64,000 nucleotides of DNA from Polaribacter sp. Z022 (GCF_023555495.1 NZ_JALCZO010000003.1:186001-250000); one strand, 5' to 3'; positions 26,717 to 37,276 are shown, numbered from the stretch's first letter. Translations and numbers: made by a program. The notes: a model not told the origin generated them from the sequence alone.

Positions 26717-27884
26717 GTAGTATGTCTAATGGGTTATCATCTAAAATATCTTCTTCTGTTTCTTCTTTTGAAGCACTTACACTAAGAATCATACCTAATG
26801 CAAAACACGTCATCCAAATAGAAGTACCTCCACTACTAATTAGTGGTAACGTTTGACCTGTAACTGGAAATAAATTTGTTGCTACAGCCATATTTATTGT
26901 TGCCTGAAAAATAATTGGAATACCTACACCAAGCACCAATAAAGTTCCGAAAATTGTTGTTGTCTTTTTTATCACAACAAAAATTCTAAATAATAAAATA
27001 AAATATATTGAGACTACTAAAAAACCTCCTATCAACCCATATTCTTCTACTATGATTGCAAAAATAAAATCGGACGTAGATTGTGGTAAAAAATTCTTTT
27101 GTACACTTTTTCCTGGACCTAAACCAATTGTTCCTCCTGTAGCTATAGCAATTTTTGCTTTTTCAACTTGATATGCTTCTTTACCTTGTTTGTCAGAAAA
27201 ACTTTCAATTCTACTTTGCCAAGTCTGAACTCTATTAGGCATTGCATCTGGAAAAGCTTTGGCTATAAGAATAAAAAAGGAAAGAGCAACAACACCTGCT
27301 CCTAAAATAAAACCTATATATTTTAATGGATATCCTCCAATAAAAGCAACCATTAAAATCATCACAAAAATAATAGCTGTTGTAGAAAAGTTTGCTGGTA
27401 AAATTAACATTAAAACAACTGAAACTGGCAACCATAATTGCCATAAACTCTCTTTAAAGTTAATTATCTTTTCTTTGTTTTTAGCCAAATACCTAGCAAC
27501 ATAAACCATTAAAACCAAGCCTGCTAATGTAGATGTTTGAAACCCTACTCCTCCAATTCTAATCCATCTACTTGCATTGGCTCCTCCAATTGTTGTTCCT
27601 TGAGCTAAAGTAAAAATCAACAAAACAATAACTACTGGTAACATTAAAACAGAACCTCCAGAAAAATATCTATAAGGAATTTTATGAACACCATAAATTA
27701 TAGCAAAACCCATAATTAATAAAACAATATGTTTGACCAAATGCCCTAAAGTAGAACCATTACCAACAACATAAACCAAATTTGTACTTGCACTATACAC
27801 TGGCATAAATGAGAATATTGCTAAAATTGCAACTATTGCCCAAATGGTTTTATCTCCTTTAATATGTTGAAAAATGGTTTTCAT
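26700..27884 (-). CDS. ftsW: SEDS family peptidoglycan glycosyltransferase FtsW
   Basis: 394 residues with about ten membrane helices. SEDS signatures are [21 protein letters not shown] and the C-terminal [18 protein letters not shown]. In this family a conserved Asp in an extracellular loop and the partner class B PBP make the division-specific glycan polymerase. The gene sits between murD and murG, the standard position for ftsW. It partly overlaps murG at its end; 67 bases separate it from murD, the only sizeable gap within the minus-strand murein block apart from that before ftsZ. Confidence 0.97.
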   Translation of the reverse strand: MKTIFQHIKGDKTIWAIVAILAIFSFMPVYSASTNLVYVVGNGSTLGHLVKHIVLLIMGFAIIYGVHKIPYRYFSGGSVLMLPVVIVLLIFTLAQGTTIGGANASRWIRIGGVGFQTSTLAGLVLMVYVARYLAKNKEKIINFKESLWQLWLPVSVVLMLILPANFSTTAIIFVMILMVAFIGGYPLKYIGFILGAGVVALSFFILIAKAFPDAMPNRVQTWQSRIESFSDKQGKEAYQVEKAKIAIATGGTIGLGPGKSVQKNFLPQSTSDFIFAIIVEEYGLIGGFLVVSIYFILLFRIFVVIKKTTTIFGTLLVLGVGIPIIFQATINMAVATNLFPVTGQTLPLISSGGTSIWMTCFALGMILSVSASKEETEEDILDDNPLDILHETID

Positions 27885-27951
27885 TACTAGATTTACAAAT
27901 ACCTAGATTACTAGGTTTTTAGATTCATTACTTTTGTATTCTTTAATTTTG

Positions 27952-29286
27952 TTAAAGATTTCTTACCGCTTTTTTAAATTTTCTACCTCTATCTTCATAG
28001 TTTTCAAACAAATCAAAACTTGCACAAGCTGGAGACAACAATACTGTTTCTCCTCTTTCTGCTAGCTTATGAGAAACCTTAACTGCTTCTTCTGCACCTG
28101 CTGTTTCAACTATAATATCAACCACATTACCAAACGTATTCTTAATTTTATCGTTATCTAAACCTAAACAAACTATAGCCTTAACTTTTTCTCTTACAAG
28201 TGGTAATAAATCATTATAATCATTCCCTTTATCAACACCACCTACAATCCAAATTGTAGTTTTATCCATACACTCTAATGCGTAAAATGTAGCATTTACA
28301 TTTGTTGCTTTAGAATCGTTAATATATTCAACTCCTCTTACCTTTAATACATTTTCTAAACGATGTTCTGCACCTTCAAAGTTTTCTAAACTTTCTAAAA
28401 TAGTTTGTTTTCTAACTTTTAAAAGTTGAGCAGCCATTGTTGCTGCCATAGCGTTTTTAGTATTGTGTTTTCCTTTAATTGACAAAGTTGATAATGGCAT
28501 AGTAAGTTTATCTTTATTAATGTTGATTATAATATTGTTGTTTTCTAAAAAGGCTCCGAATTTTAATTTTCTTTCTATTGAAAACGGAACTAATTTTGCT
28601 TCTGTTTTATTATTTTTTAACCAATTATTGATTGCTTCATCATCTGCATCATAAATTAAATAATCGGTTGCTTTTTGATTTTTTGTTATTCTAAATTTCG
28701 ATTCTATGTAATTATTAAAATCATAATCATATCTATCTAAATGATCTGGTGTTATATTGGTTAAAATTGCAATATGACTATTGAATTTTTCAACTCCATC
28801 TAACTGAAAACTACTTAACTCTAACACATAGTTTTCAAAATTTTGTTCTGCAACTTGTTGCGCAAAACTATCTCCTATATTTCCTGCTACACCAACATTA
28901 AAATTTGCACTTTTTAAAATATGATGCATTAATAATGTTGTTGTTGTTTTACCATTAGAACCAGTAATTCCTACAATAGTTGCATTGGTAAATTGTGCTG
29001 CAAACTCTATTTCTGAAATAACAGGAACTGAATTTTCTTTCAACTTTTTTACTAAAGCTACTTTATCTGGAATTCCAGGGCTTTTCATAACAACATCTGC
29101 ATTTATAATTTTGCTTTCTGTATGTTGTTTCTCTTCGAAAGAGATTTCATTATTTACAAGAACTTCTTTATATTTTGTAGCAATCTCTCCTTTATCAGAT
29201 ACAAAAACTTCATATCCTTTTTGCTTTCCTAAAAGTGCAGTACCCACACCACTTTCTCCTCCACCAAGAATTACTAACCTTTTCAA
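27952..29286 (-). CDS. murD: UDP-N-acetylmuramoyl-L-alanine--D-glutamate ligase
   Basis: 444 residues. The N-terminal domain carries RLVILGGGESGVGTALLG, the ATP loop is GITGSNGKTTTTLLMHH (about 109-125), and later Mur ligase motifs include NITPDHLDRYD and YINDSKATNVNATFYAL, the D-Glu-binding SKATN characteristic of MurD. It adds D-glutamate to UDP-MurNAc-L-Ala. It begins 1 base after mraY, so expression is surely coupled. Confidence 0.98.
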   Translation of the reverse strand: MKRLVILGGGESGVGTALLGKQKGYEVFVSDKGEIATKYKEVLVNNEISFEEKQHTESKIINADVVMKSPGIPDKVALVKKLKENSVPVISEIEFAAQFTNATIVGITGSNGKTTTTLLMHHILKSANFNVGVAGNIGDSFAQQVAEQNFENYVLELSSFQLDGVEKFNSHIAILTNITPDHLDRYDYDFNNYIESKFRITKNQKATDYLIYDADDEAINNWLKNNKTEAKLVPFSIERKLKFGAFLENNNIIININKDKLTMPLSTLSIKGKHNTKNAMAATMAAQLLKVRKQTILESLENFEGAEHRLENVLKVRGVEYINDSKATNVNATFYALECMDKTTIWIVGGVDKGNDYNDLLPLVREKVKAIVCLGLDNDKIKNTFGNVVDIIVETAGAEEAVKVSHKLAERGETVLLSPACASFDLFENYEDRGRKFKKAVRNL

Positions 29287-29287
29287 T

Positions 29288-30514
29288 TTATCTTAATTTT
29301 AGAGTTACAATTGCAAACACAGCAAGTAAAATTCCTACAATCCAAAAACGAACAACAATCTTACTTTCGTGATAACTTAATTTTTGATAATGGTGATGCA
29401 AAGGCGACATTTTAAATATTCTTCTTCCTTCTCCAAATTTCTTTTTTGTGTACTTAAACCAAGAAACCTGCATTATTACAGATAAATTTTCTACAACAAA
29501 TATTCCTGCTAAAATTGGAAGCAATAATTCTTTTCGAATGGCAATTGCAATAACTGCTATAATACCTCCAATAGTTAAACTACCTGTATCTCCCATAAAC
29601 ACTTGTGCTGGATATGTATTGTACCAAAGAAATCCTATTAAAGCTCCTGCAAACGCCAGAATAAAAACAGTCATTTCACCAGAATTTGGTATATACATTA
29701 CATCTAAATAATCAGCAAAAATGATATTACCAGAAACCCAAGCAAACACCGCTAACGTAACTACTATAATTGCAGAAGAACCTGCAGCTAAACCATCTAT
29801 ACCATCAGTTAAATTTGCTCCATTAGAAATACCTGTAACAATAAATACAGTTATTAGTATAAAAACAATCCAGCCATATTTTTCATAACCATCTCCTAAA
29901 AAACTTAACGTTTTAGAGTAATCTAATTCATTGTCTTTAAAAAACGGCACAGTTGTTTTTGTTGATTTATGTGCTTCTCCAAAAACAATTTTTCTTCCTT
30001 CTTTATTAACTATTTGCTGATCTTTTGGCAACTGTTCTTTTATTGTAACACCATCATTAAAATAAAGCATAGAACCTACAATTACACCTAAACCAACCTG
30101 ACCTAAGACCTTAAATTTACCTTTTAAACCTCCTTTGTCTTTTTTGAAAACTTTAATATAATCGTCTATAAAACCAATTAAGCCCATCCATACTGTGGTA
30201 ATTATTAAAAGTATAATGTAAATGTTATCTAATTTGGCCAGCAATAAAGCTGGAATTAATGTTGCTAAAATGATAATAACACCTCCCATTGTTGGTGTTC
30301 CAGATTTTTGTTTTTGTCCTTCTAAACCAAGATCTCTAACTGTTTCACCAACTTGTTGTTTTCTTAAAAAGTTAATAATTCTCTTACCATAAATAGAAGA
30401 AATTAATAACGACAAAATAAATGCTGCAGCTGCTCTAAAAGTTATAAACTGAAAAACACTTGCTCCAGGAAAGCTAAATTGACTCTCTAAATATTCGAAT
30501 AAATAATATAGCAT
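29288..30514 (-). CDS. mraY: Phospho-MurNAc-pentapeptide transferase MraY
   Basis: 408 residues, about ten membrane helices. Catalytic-region motifs seen are [20 protein letters not shown] (metal-binding Asp pair), [12 protein letters not shown] and [12 protein letters not shown], plus the His-rich [11 protein letters not shown]. There is a long insertion of about 50 residues (roughly 155-215, [20 protein letters not shown]), as in other Bacteroidota MraY proteins, compared with 360 residues in E. coli. It makes lipid I from UDP-MurNAc-pentapeptide and undecaprenyl phosphate. Two bases separate it from murE. Confidence 0.98.
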   Translation of the reverse strand: MLYYLFEYLESQFSFPGASVFQFITFRAAAAFILSLLISSIYGKRIINFLRKQQVGETVRDLGLEGQKQKSGTPTMGGVIIILATLIPALLLAKLDNIYIILLIITTVWMGLIGFIDDYIKVFKKDKGGLKGKFKVLGQVGLGVIVGSMLYFNDGVTIKEQLPKDQQIVNKEGRKIVFGEAHKSTKTTVPFFKDNELDYSKTLSFLGDGYEKYGWIVFILITVFIVTGISNGANLTDGIDGLAAGSSAIIVVTLAVFAWVSGNIIFADYLDVMYIPNSGEMTVFILAFAGALIGFLWYNTYPAQVFMGDTGSLTIGGIIAVIAIAIRKELLLPILAGIFVVENLSVIMQVSWFKYTKKKFGEGRRIFKMSPLHHHYQKLSYHESKIVVRFWIVGILLAVFAIVTLKLR

Positions 30515-30516
30515 TC

Positions 30517-31983
30517 TTAATTATTTTTTAATTGATTAAAACAATTTCTTACTTCTTCTAAATCATCAAAATGAGTTCTTACTCCATTTATTTCTTGATA
30601 ATTTTCATGTCCTTTACCAGCAATTAATATGATATCTCCACTTTCTGAAAACTTACACGCTGTTTTTATTGCTTGTTTTCTATCTAAAATTGATAACGTT
30701 TTTTTATAATTTTCTGGAGACACCCCTACTTCCATTTCGTCTAAAATTGCTTGTGGGTTTTCTGATCTAGGATTATCTGAAGTAAAAATTGCTTGATTGC
30801 TTAATTGCGAAGCAATATGAGCCATTTTTGGTCTTTTTGTTTTATCTCTATCTCCTCCACAACCAACTACAGTGTATAAGTTTTCATTTCCTGTTCTTAT
30901 ATCATTTATGGTTTCAAGCACATTTTTTAACGCATCTGGTGTATGTGCATAATCTACAATTGCAGTTACGTTGTCATCAGAAATAACATACTCAAAACGT
31001 CCACTAACATTTTCTAACTGACTAATAATTGTTAGTATTTCTAATTTTTCTAACCCCAATAATTCTGCAACTGCATAAATGGCTAATAAATTAGAAGCGT
31101 TAAATTCTCCAATTAATTTTGTCCAAACTTCTGTGTCATTTATTTTAAGCAATGTTCCAGAAAACTGTTTTTCTAAAATTTTAGCTTTATAATCTGCCAA
31201 GGTTTTAACTGCATAAGTTTGCTTATTAGCTATACAGTTTTGCAACATAAAGTTGCCATTTTTATCATCTAAATTTGTTAATGCAAAAGCAGATTTTGAT
31301 AATGAATCAAAAAAAGATTTTTTTACATTTCTATATTCAGCAAAGGTTTCATGATAATCTAAATGATCATGAGATAAGTTGGTGAAAATTCCACCTTCAA
31401 AAGTTAATCCTTCTGTTCTTTTTTGATGAATTCCATGAGAGCTCACTTCCATAAAACAATAATCAACACCAGCATCTAACATTTTATCTAAATAACTATT
31501 TATAGCCACAGAATCTGGTGTAGTATGTGTTGATTTATATTCAGTTTCATCTACCAAAACCTTTACTGTAGACAATAAACCAACTTTAAAACCAGCTTTT
31601 TTAAATAATTGATACAGTAATGATGCTATTGTTGTTTTTCCATTTGTGCCTGTTACTCCTATTAATGATAATTTTTCTGAAGGATTATCATAAAAATTAG
31701 AAGCCATTATTGCCAAAGCAATGTTTGCATCTGCAACTTCAACATAAACAACTCCCTCTTTCTTCTCTATAGGAAAATCTTCACAAATTATTACTGAAGC
31801 ACCTAAATTTATTGCTTTATCTATATATAAATGACCATCCACTGTTACACCTTTTTGTGCAACAAAAACATCATTTTTTTCAATTTTTCTTGAATCAAAA
31901 ACAATGTTTTGAACCTCAACATTTGTATTTCCAAATACTTGATTAATTGAAACCTTATATAATATGTCTTTTAAATTTTTCAG
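30517..31983 (-). CDS. murE: UDP-MurNAc-tripeptide synthetase MurE (meso-DAP type), probable CTG start
   Basis: 488 residues if read from CTG at 31983. The first in-frame ATG/GTG/TTG is the GTG at 31842, which would remove the first 47 residues, including [19 protein letters not shown], the conserved MurE N-terminal domain that binds the UDP moiety. Upstream of the CTG only four codons (AAC TTT CTT AAG) remain before an in-frame stop, and none is a usual start. The CTG lies one base after the ftsI stop. Other motifs: [18 protein letters not shown] and DNPRSENP, the meso-diaminopimelate signature. It adds meso-DAP to UDP-MurNAc-L-Ala-D-Glu. No murF is seen in this cluster. Confidence 0.93.
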   Translation of the reverse strand: MKNLKDILYKVSINQVFGNTNVEVQNIVFDSRKIEKNDVFVAQKGVTVDGHLYIDKAINLGASVIICEDFPIEKKEGVVYVEVADANIALAIMASNFYDNPSEKLSLIGVTGTNGKTTIASLLYQLFKKAGFKVGLLSTVKVLVDETEYKSTHTTPDSVAINSYLDKMLDAGVDYCFMEVSSHGIHQKRTEGLTFEGGIFTNLSHDHLDYHETFAEYRNVKKSFFDSLSKSAFALTNLDDKNGNFMLQNCIANKQTYAVKTLADYKAKILEKQFSGTLLKINDTEVWTKLIGEFNASNLLAIYAVAELLGLEKLEILTIISQLENVSGRFEYVISDDNVTAIVDYAHTPDALKNVLETINDIRTGNENLYTVVGCGGDRDKTKRPKMAHIASQLSNQAIFTSDNPRSENPQAILDEMEVGVSPENYKKTLSILDRKQAIKTACKFSESGDIILIAGKGHENYQEINGVRTHFDDLEEVRNCFNQLKNN

Positions 31984-31984
31984 C

Positions 31985-34000
31985 TTAAGAAAGTTTTAAA
32001 AAAATTGTTTTACCTTTTATTAATTTCTCACCTTTTTTAAGTGATTGTGATTTCACTTTTCCAACACCAGAAAACTTCACTTTTAACCCAATATTTTCTA
32101 ACAAAGCCAAAGCATCCATACCAGACATTCCTCTAACATCTGGAACTCTCTGATGTTCTTTATTTAATTTTTTATCAAAATTTTCAAATTGATTTTTAAT
32201 TGCTAAAAACTCAACTTTATCTTCTACAGACTGATTATCTACTGGAGTTGTTGTATAAATTTTTTGAGCTATTTCTTTAAACACAGGAGCAGCTACAGTT
32301 GCACCATAATATCCTTTTTCTTTTTTAGGATCATGAACAACTACTATACAAGAATACTTAGGTTTATCAGCAGGAAAAAAACCAGCAAAAGATGCTACAT
32401 AATGTTTTGTAGAATAATAACCACCTTCCCATTTTCCGTTTTTATTTTTTGTTCTTGGTATGTATTTTTTTGCAGTTCCAGTTTTACCTGCCATAGAAAA
32501 ATTAGAAGAGTAAATATTATCTGCAGTTCCTTTTATAACCACATTTTCCATTACTTTTCTAAGTTTACTTAAAGTTTCTTTTGAAGCTATTTTAGAGTTT
32601 AAAACTTGTGTTTCAAATATTTTCTCAGTTTTATCTTGTCTTCGCAATTCTTTAATAAATCTTGGTTTTACCATAACACCATTATTTGCAACAGCGTTAT
32701 AAAACATTAAAGTTTGCATTGGTGTTACTGAAACTCCATACCCCCAAGACATCCATTCTAATGAAATCTTATTCCAAGATTTTTCTTTTGGATTTGGAAC
32801 ATAAGGTTTTCCTTCTCCTTTAATTTGAAAACCTACAGGTTTTGTAAAGCCATAATCTTCTAATTTAGAAATGAATTTTTCTGGTTTATCATCATAATGC
32901 TTTTTAATTAGCTTTACAATTCCAACATTAGATGAAACTTCAAAAACTCTTCCTGCAGAAATTTTACCATAACCACCCCTTCTTGAATCTTCTACTTTTC
33001 TATTATGTATAAATATTTTTCCTTTTTCTGTATCAACAACTGTTGAAGTATCTATTACTTTATCATCTAAAGCAATCATTAAACTTGCTAATTTAAAAGT
33101 TGACCCAGGCTCATGACTTTCCCAAACTGCATAATTTCTTTTTTCATAATAAGCACCACTTGAAGTTCTACCTAAATTAGAAATAGCCTTAATTTCTCCT
33201 GTTGCAGTTTCCATTACTACTGCACAACCATGATCAGCCTCAAAATACTCTAACTTATCTAACAAAGCATGATGTGTAATATCTTGAATATTTACATCTA
33301 TTGTAGTAATAATATCATGACCATCAATTGGCTCTTTTTCATTTACATCATTAATTGGCTTCCATTGATTTTTAGCAATTTTTTGCTTCCATCTCAACCC
33401 ATTTTCACCTTCCATAAAATCTGAAAAAGCCCCCTCAATTCCTGCTCCACCTCTATAATCATCATAACCAATTGTTCTTGCTGCTATTTTTCCTATTGGA
33501 TGCGCTCTAACAGTCTTATGCTCTGCAATAAACCCTCCTTTATAAACTCCTTTATTAAAAATTGGGAATTGCTTCATTTTTAGATAATCTGTATAACCTA
33601 TATTTCTGGCAATTAACAAATACCTATGCTTTCTCTTTTTAGCGTTTCTTAACTTTTCTTGATAATATTTCTGAGACTTGCCCAACATTTTAGAAAGCTC
33701 ACTAGACAAACCAGTAATATTTTTCTCAAAAAGATTGTTGTTTACAGCCACCAAATCCATCCTTATTGTAAACTTTGACATTGATGTTGCTAACAAATTA
33801 CCATCAGAAGCATAAACATTACCCTTATTAGCATAAATGGTATCTTGTCTAATTGTTAATTCTGTAGAAAGTTTTTTGTATTTATCTCCTTCTGAATATT
33901 GAATAGTAAAAACCCTAAATACAATTACTAGCAAAAACAGCGTCATAAAAGCAGCTACCAAGTAGAATTTTGTAAGTATGCTTTTTTTGTGAGTTGCCAA
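31985..34000 (-). CDS. ftsI: Division-specific class B penicillin-binding protein with PASTA domain
   Basis: 671 residues. One N-terminal membrane helix (about 12-30), a PBP dimerisation domain, then the transpeptidase domain with SxxK in EPGSTFKLASL (about residue 298), SSNVG (SxN) and GKTGTAKK (KTG, about 503). A single PASTA domain closes the protein (about 615-671, VPDVRGMSGMDALALLENIG), which E. coli FtsI lacks. It cross-links septal peptidoglycan together with FtsW. It sits 2 bases after ftsL and 1 base before murE. Confidence 0.96.
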   Translation of the reverse strand: MATHKKSILTKFYLVAAFMTLFLLVIVFRVFTIQYSEGDKYKKLSTELTIRQDTIYANKGNVYASDGNLLATSMSKFTIRMDLVAVNNNLFEKNITGLSSELSKMLGKSQKYYQEKLRNAKKRKHRYLLIARNIGYTDYLKMKQFPIFNKGVYKGGFIAEHKTVRAHPIGKIAARTIGYDDYRGGAGIEGAFSDFMEGENGLRWKQKIAKNQWKPINDVNEKEPIDGHDIITTIDVNIQDITHHALLDKLEYFEADHGCAVVMETATGEIKAISNLGRTSSGAYYEKRNYAVWESHEPGSTFKLASLMIALDDKVIDTSTVVDTEKGKIFIHNRKVEDSRRGGYGKISAGRVFEVSSNVGIVKLIKKHYDDKPEKFISKLEDYGFTKPVGFQIKGEGKPYVPNPKEKSWNKISLEWMSWGYGVSVTPMQTLMFYNAVANNGVMVKPRFIKELRRQDKTEKIFETQVLNSKIASKETLSKLRKVMENVVIKGTADNIYSSNFSMAGKTGTAKKYIPRTKNKNGKWEGGYYSTKHYVASFAGFFPADKPKYSCIVVVHDPKKEKGYYGATVAAPVFKEIAQKIYTTTPVDNQSVEDKVEFLAIKNQFENFDKKLNKEHQRVPDVRGMSGMDALALLENIGLKVKFSGVGKVKSQSLKKGEKLIKGKTIFLKLS

Positions 34001-34002
34001 TA

Positions 34003-34332
34003 TTATTTATCTTTAATTGTTACTTTTATTTTTTTTGGTGGAGATTGCAAAGGCTTCAATCCTCTTTTTTTTGCTTTTTCCCTGATATTAGATTCCATTT
34101 TCATTCTCATTAGAATCGTCCCAGTATCTACATATTCAGCTCTTAATTCTCTCTTTTTTTTATTTAATTCAGAAATTCGTATTACTTTTTTATCTGCATT
34201 ATGAGCACTTGTTATCATAATTAAAAGCAATCCAACAACAAAAAATATGATTCGCCAATTCTTAAAAGCAGACTCATCTGTTAGAAAGCTTCCTCTAAGA
34301 AATCCATAAACCCCTTTCTTAACTTTAGACAT
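34003..34332 (-). CDS. ftsL: FtsL-like cell division protein
   Basis: 109 residues: a cytoplasmic start, one membrane helix (about 26-43, WRIIFFVVGLLLIMITSA), then a coiled coil (about 50-95, IRISELNKKKRELRAEYVDTG) ending in RGLKPLQSPPKKIKV. FtsL is poorly conserved; the call rests on topology, size and its place between rsmH and ftsI. It would bridge FtsQ and FtsB-like partners to FtsW/FtsI. Confidence 0.85.
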   Translation of the reverse strand: MSKVKKGVYGFLRGSFLTDESAFKNWRIIFFVVGLLLIMITSAHNADKKVIRISELNKKKRELRAEYVDTGTILMRMKMESNIREKAKKRGLKPLQSPPKKIKVTIKDK

Positions 34333-34333
34333 T

Positions 34334-35233
34334 CTATTTCTTTAATGTTGCTATTCTTAATTTAGCGCTGCGAGCCCTATTGTTGAGCTTAATTTCCTGT
34401 GGGGTAGGCACTATTAACTTTCCAACTTTTTGTAACGGTTCATCACTATTTCCAAAAACATCTTTTTCAGGCTCGCCACTAAATAATCCTGTCCTTATAA
34501 ATCTTTTTACTAACCTATCTTCTAAAGAATGATAAGAAATTACACTTAACCTCCCATCTTCATTTAACAAATTAGGCATTTGCTCTAAAAACTCTTTTAA
34601 CACATCCAACTCCTCATTTACTTCAATTCTAATTGCTTGAAATATTTGAGCTATAATTTTATGCTCCTTTGCTTTAGGCAAATATCTTTGTAAAGCTTTT
34701 CTTAACTGAAAGCTTGTATCTATCTTTTCTTCTTCTCTTTTTTCTACAATTGTTTTTGCAATATTTCTTGAATTTCTCAACTCACCATACAAAAACAGAA
34801 TCTCAGCTAATTTTTCTTCAGAATAATTATTGATAATTTCTTTTGCAGATGTTTTAGATTTTTGATTCATTCTCATATCTAAATCACCATCAAAACGAGT
34901 TGAAAAACCTCTTTCAGCTTCATCAAACTGATGAGAAGAAACCCCTAAATCCGCCAAAACCCCATCTACTTTTCTAACTCCATGAAACCTTAAAAACCTA
35001 GATATATATCTAAAATTTTCTGGAATTAAAACAAAACGCTTATCATCAATTACATTTTCTTGTGCATCAGGATCTTGATCAAAACCAAACAATCTTCCAT
35101 TTTCACCAAGTCTATTCAAAATCTCTTTTGAATGACCTCCACCTCCAAAAGTAACATCAACATAAACCCCATCTTTTTTAATAGCGAGTCCATCTATACT
35201 TTCATGCAATAAAACTGGATTATGATAATTCAT
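34334..35233 (-). CDS. rsmH: 16S rRNA (cytosine1402-N4)-methyltransferase
   Basis: 299 residues. MNYHNPVLLHESIDGL, the SAM loop DVTFGGGGHSKEIL, DLGVSSHQFDEAERGFS and ISYHSLEDRLVKRF are all RsmH/MraW signatures. It methylates C1402 in the decoding region of 16S rRNA. Its start overlaps the end of mraZ by 14 bases, the standard arrangement, giving translational coupling. Confidence 0.98.
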   Translation of the reverse strand: MNYHNPVLLHESIDGLAIKKDGVYVDVTFGGGGHSKEILNRLGENGRLFGFDQDPDAQENVIDDKRFVLIPENFRYISRFLRFHGVRKVDGVLADLGVSSHQFDEAERGFSTRFDGDLDMRMNQKSKTSAKEIINNYSEEKLAEILFLYGELRNSRNIAKTIVEKREEEKIDTSFQLRKALQRYLPKAKEHKIIAQIFQAIRIEVNEELDVLKEFLEQMPNLLNEDGRLSVISYHSLEDRLVKRFIRTGLFSGEPEKDVFGNSDEPLQKVGKLIVPTPQEIKLNNRARSAKLRIATLKK

Positions 35234-35687
35234 CTACACTTGTATTTCCCATTACTTCTTCAGCCAAATCAGCAAAATCATCTGACGCATCATCAATTGC
35301 TTTTTCATACTTTTCTTTATCCCAAATCTCAATAATATTTACTGAGGATGACATTACCACTTGCTTTTTAATCCCTGCAAATTCAAATAAATCTTTTGGA
35401 ATTAAAATCCTACCAGAAGCATCTAACTCCACCATTTTAACACCAGCAGTAAACCTTCTAATAAAATCGTTATTCTTTTTATTAAACCTATTTAGCTTGT
35501 TAATTTTCTCCATCATTAAATTCCACTCCTTCATTGGATACAACTCTAAACAAGGCTGAAAAACAGCTCTTTTAACCACAAAACCTTCTTGTAACACAGA
35601 AGACAATTGCTTTTTGAAAGCTGATGAAAACATCATCCTCCCTTTAGCATCTGCCTTACATTCATATGTACCTATTAGGTTAATCAC
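35220..35687 (-). CDS. mraZ: Transcriptional regulator MraZ
   Basis: 155 residues, two SpoVT/AbrB-like swapped-hairpin domains: about 5-55 (GTYECKADAKGRMMFSSAFKKQL) and about 80-125 (VELDASGRILIPKDLFEFAG). Both DAKGR and DASGR motifs, used in DNA binding, are intact. MraZ binds tandem repeats in front of its own operon as a ring-shaped oligomer and controls it. Three matching tandem repeats lie 38-67 bases upstream. First gene of the dcw cluster. Confidence 0.97.
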   Translation of the reverse strand: MINLIGTYECKADAKGRMMFSSAFKKQLSSVLQEGFVVKRAVFQPCLELYPMKEWNLMMEKINKLNRFNKKNNDFIRRFTAGVKMVELDASGRILIPKDLFEFAGIKKQVVMSSSVNIIEIWDKEKYEKAIDDASDDFADLAEEVMGNTSVDELS

Positions 35688-35710
35688 TCAAAAAAACGTT
35701 TAATTGAAAT

Positions 35711-35718
35711 CAAAAATA
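35711..35718 (-). promoter_or_regulatory. Candidate -7 box of the dcw cluster
   Basis: On the minus strand this is TATTTTTG (perfect TAnnTTTG). Transcription would start near 35704, 17 bases before the mraZ ATG. The -33 position falls in the MraZ repeats and does not match TTTG. Confidence 0.6.
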
Positions 35719-35724
35719 TATAAA

Positions 35725-35754
35725 TTTTACCACTTTTTACCACTTTTTACCACT
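35725..35754 (-). promoter_or_regulatory. Three tandem MraZ-type boxes
   Basis: AGTGGTAAAA (minus strand) is repeated three times without interruption or mismatch, exactly one helical turn apart. E. coli MraZ boxes are three TGGGN repeats with the same 10-base period. The repeats cover the -33 region, so binding could block or replace RNA polymerase contacts. Confidence 0.85.
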
Positions 35755-35889
35755 TTGTTAATAAATAACGCTTTTATTAACAATTCATTGCACACTCTTA
35801 TTGCTAATTATTAAAACTAAGGGAAGTCTAAAAACATTATTTAATTCATAAAAAAGAATTACATTTGCTATTAAGCGAATTGAAAATAA

Positions 35890-36657
35890 ATGACTAACGA
35901 GTTAATTACTGAAGGAAAATTTAAATATGCAGAAGCTGGTGAAGGACCTGCTATTATTATTTTACATGGTTTAATGGGAGCTCTAAGTAATTTTGGCTCT
36001 ACTTATGATCATTTTTCTAAAAACGGGTATAAGGTTTTAATTCCTGAATTACCTTTATACTCTCTTCCTCTTATAAAAACTAATGTTAAAAACTTAGCTA
36101 AGTTTTTAAAAGAATTTATGGAGTTTAAAGAAATTGAAAGCGCCATTTTATTAGGAAACTCTTTAGGAGGACATATAGCACTATATTTTACAAAACATTA
36201 CCCTGAAAAAGTAAGTGGACTTGTACTTACAGGAAGTTCTGGCCTTTATGAAAACTCAATGGGAGATAGTTACCCAAAAAGAGGAGACAGAGGTTATGTA
36301 ACCAAAAAAGCACAAGATGTTTTTTATGATCCTGCAATTGCCACAGAAGAGTTAATTGATGATGTTTATGTAGTTATTAATGATAGAAACTCTCTTATTA
36401 GAACATTAGCAATTGCTAAAAGTGCAATTAGACATAACATGGCAAAAGATTTGCCTGAAATGAAACAGCAAACCTGTTTAATTTGGGGAAAACAAGACAA
36501 AGTTACACCACCAGAAGCAGCTAATGATTTTCATAAATTATTACCTAACTCAGAGTTGTTTTGGATAGACAAATGTGGTCATGCTGCTATGATGGAAAGA
36601 CCAGAAGAATTCAATGAAATTCTTCAAAATTGGTTGATTTCTAAAAACTTAGCATAA
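35890..36657 (+). CDS. Alpha/beta hydrolase
   Basis: 255 residues, a single alpha/beta-hydrolase domain. The oxyanion region is LHGLMGALSNF, the nucleophile elbow is LGNSLGGHIAL (Ser about 98), the acid is in WGKQDKVTPP and the catalytic His in CGHAAMMERPEEF. No signal peptide. The substrate is unknown; proteins of this type near engB are conserved in flavobacteria. It starts 203 bases from mraZ on the opposite strand and ends 2 bases before engB, so the two are cotranscribed. Confidence 0.88.
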   Translation: MTNELITEGKFKYAEAGEGPAIIILHGLMGALSNFGSTYDHFSKNGYKVLIPELPLYSLPLIKTNVKNLAKFLKEFMEFKEIESAILLGNSLGGHIALYFTKHYPEKVSGLVLTGSSGLYENSMGDSYPKRGDRGYVTKKAQDVFYDPAIATEELIDDVYVVINDRNSLIRTLAIAKSAIRHNMAKDLPEMKQQTCLIWGKQDKVTPPEAANDFHKLLPNSELFWIDKCGHAAMMERPEEFNEILQNWLISKNLA

Positions 36658-36659
36658 CT

Positions 36660-37271
36660 ATGAAAATAAAATCAGCTGAGTTTGTAATGAGTAACAGCAA
36701 TGTTACAAAAGCTCCAAAAGACAGGATTCCTGAATACGCTTTTATTGGTAGATCTAATGTGGGTAAATCTTCATTAATAAATATGTTGATGGAGCGTAAA
36801 GATTTAGCTAAAATTTCTGGAAAACCAGGAAAAACACAACTAATTAATCATTTTAAAATTAATGACGAGTGGTTTTTAGTTGATTTACCTGGATATGGAT
36901 ATGCTCAAGTATCTAAAAAGAAGCGAACGATTTTTCAGTATTTTATTGAAAATTATTTTAAAGAAAGAGAGCAACTAGTTTGTACTTTTGTTTTAATAGA
37001 TTCTAGACACGATCCTCAAAAAATTGATTTAGAATTTATGAAGTTTTTAGGTGAAAATCAAATTCCTTTTTGTATAGTTTTTACAAAAGCTGATAAATTA
37101 GGAAGCTCTAAACTAAATAAACAAATTACTTCTTACAAAAAGAAACTTCTTAACACTTGGGAATCTTTACCAATGTCTTTTATTACTTCATCTTCTAGTG
37201 GATTAGGTCGTAAAGATTTTTTAAACTTTATTGACAATATCAACGAAGATGTTGCCAAAGATTTTAAATAA
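36660..37271 (+). CDS. engB: Ribosome biogenesis GTPase EngB (YihA/YsxC)
   Basis: 203 residues. G1 is GRSNVGKSSLIN, G3 is DLPGYGYA, G4 is TKAD (FTKADKLG), and switch I contains GKPGKTQLINHF. These are the signatures of the small EngB family, required for 50S subunit maturation and often essential. It follows the hydrolase by 2 bases and precedes the pseudouridine synthase by 5. Confidence 0.97.
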   Translation: MKIKSAEFVMSNSNVTKAPKDRIPEYAFIGRSNVGKSSLINMLMERKDLAKISGKPGKTQLINHFKINDEWFLVDLPGYGYAQVSKKKRTIFQYFIENYFKEREQLVCTFVLIDSRHDPQKIDLEFMKFLGENQIPFCIVFTKADKLGSSKLNKQITSYKKKLLNTWESLPMSFITSSSSGLGRKDFLNFIDNINEDVAKDFK

Positions 37272-37276
37272 TCAGC

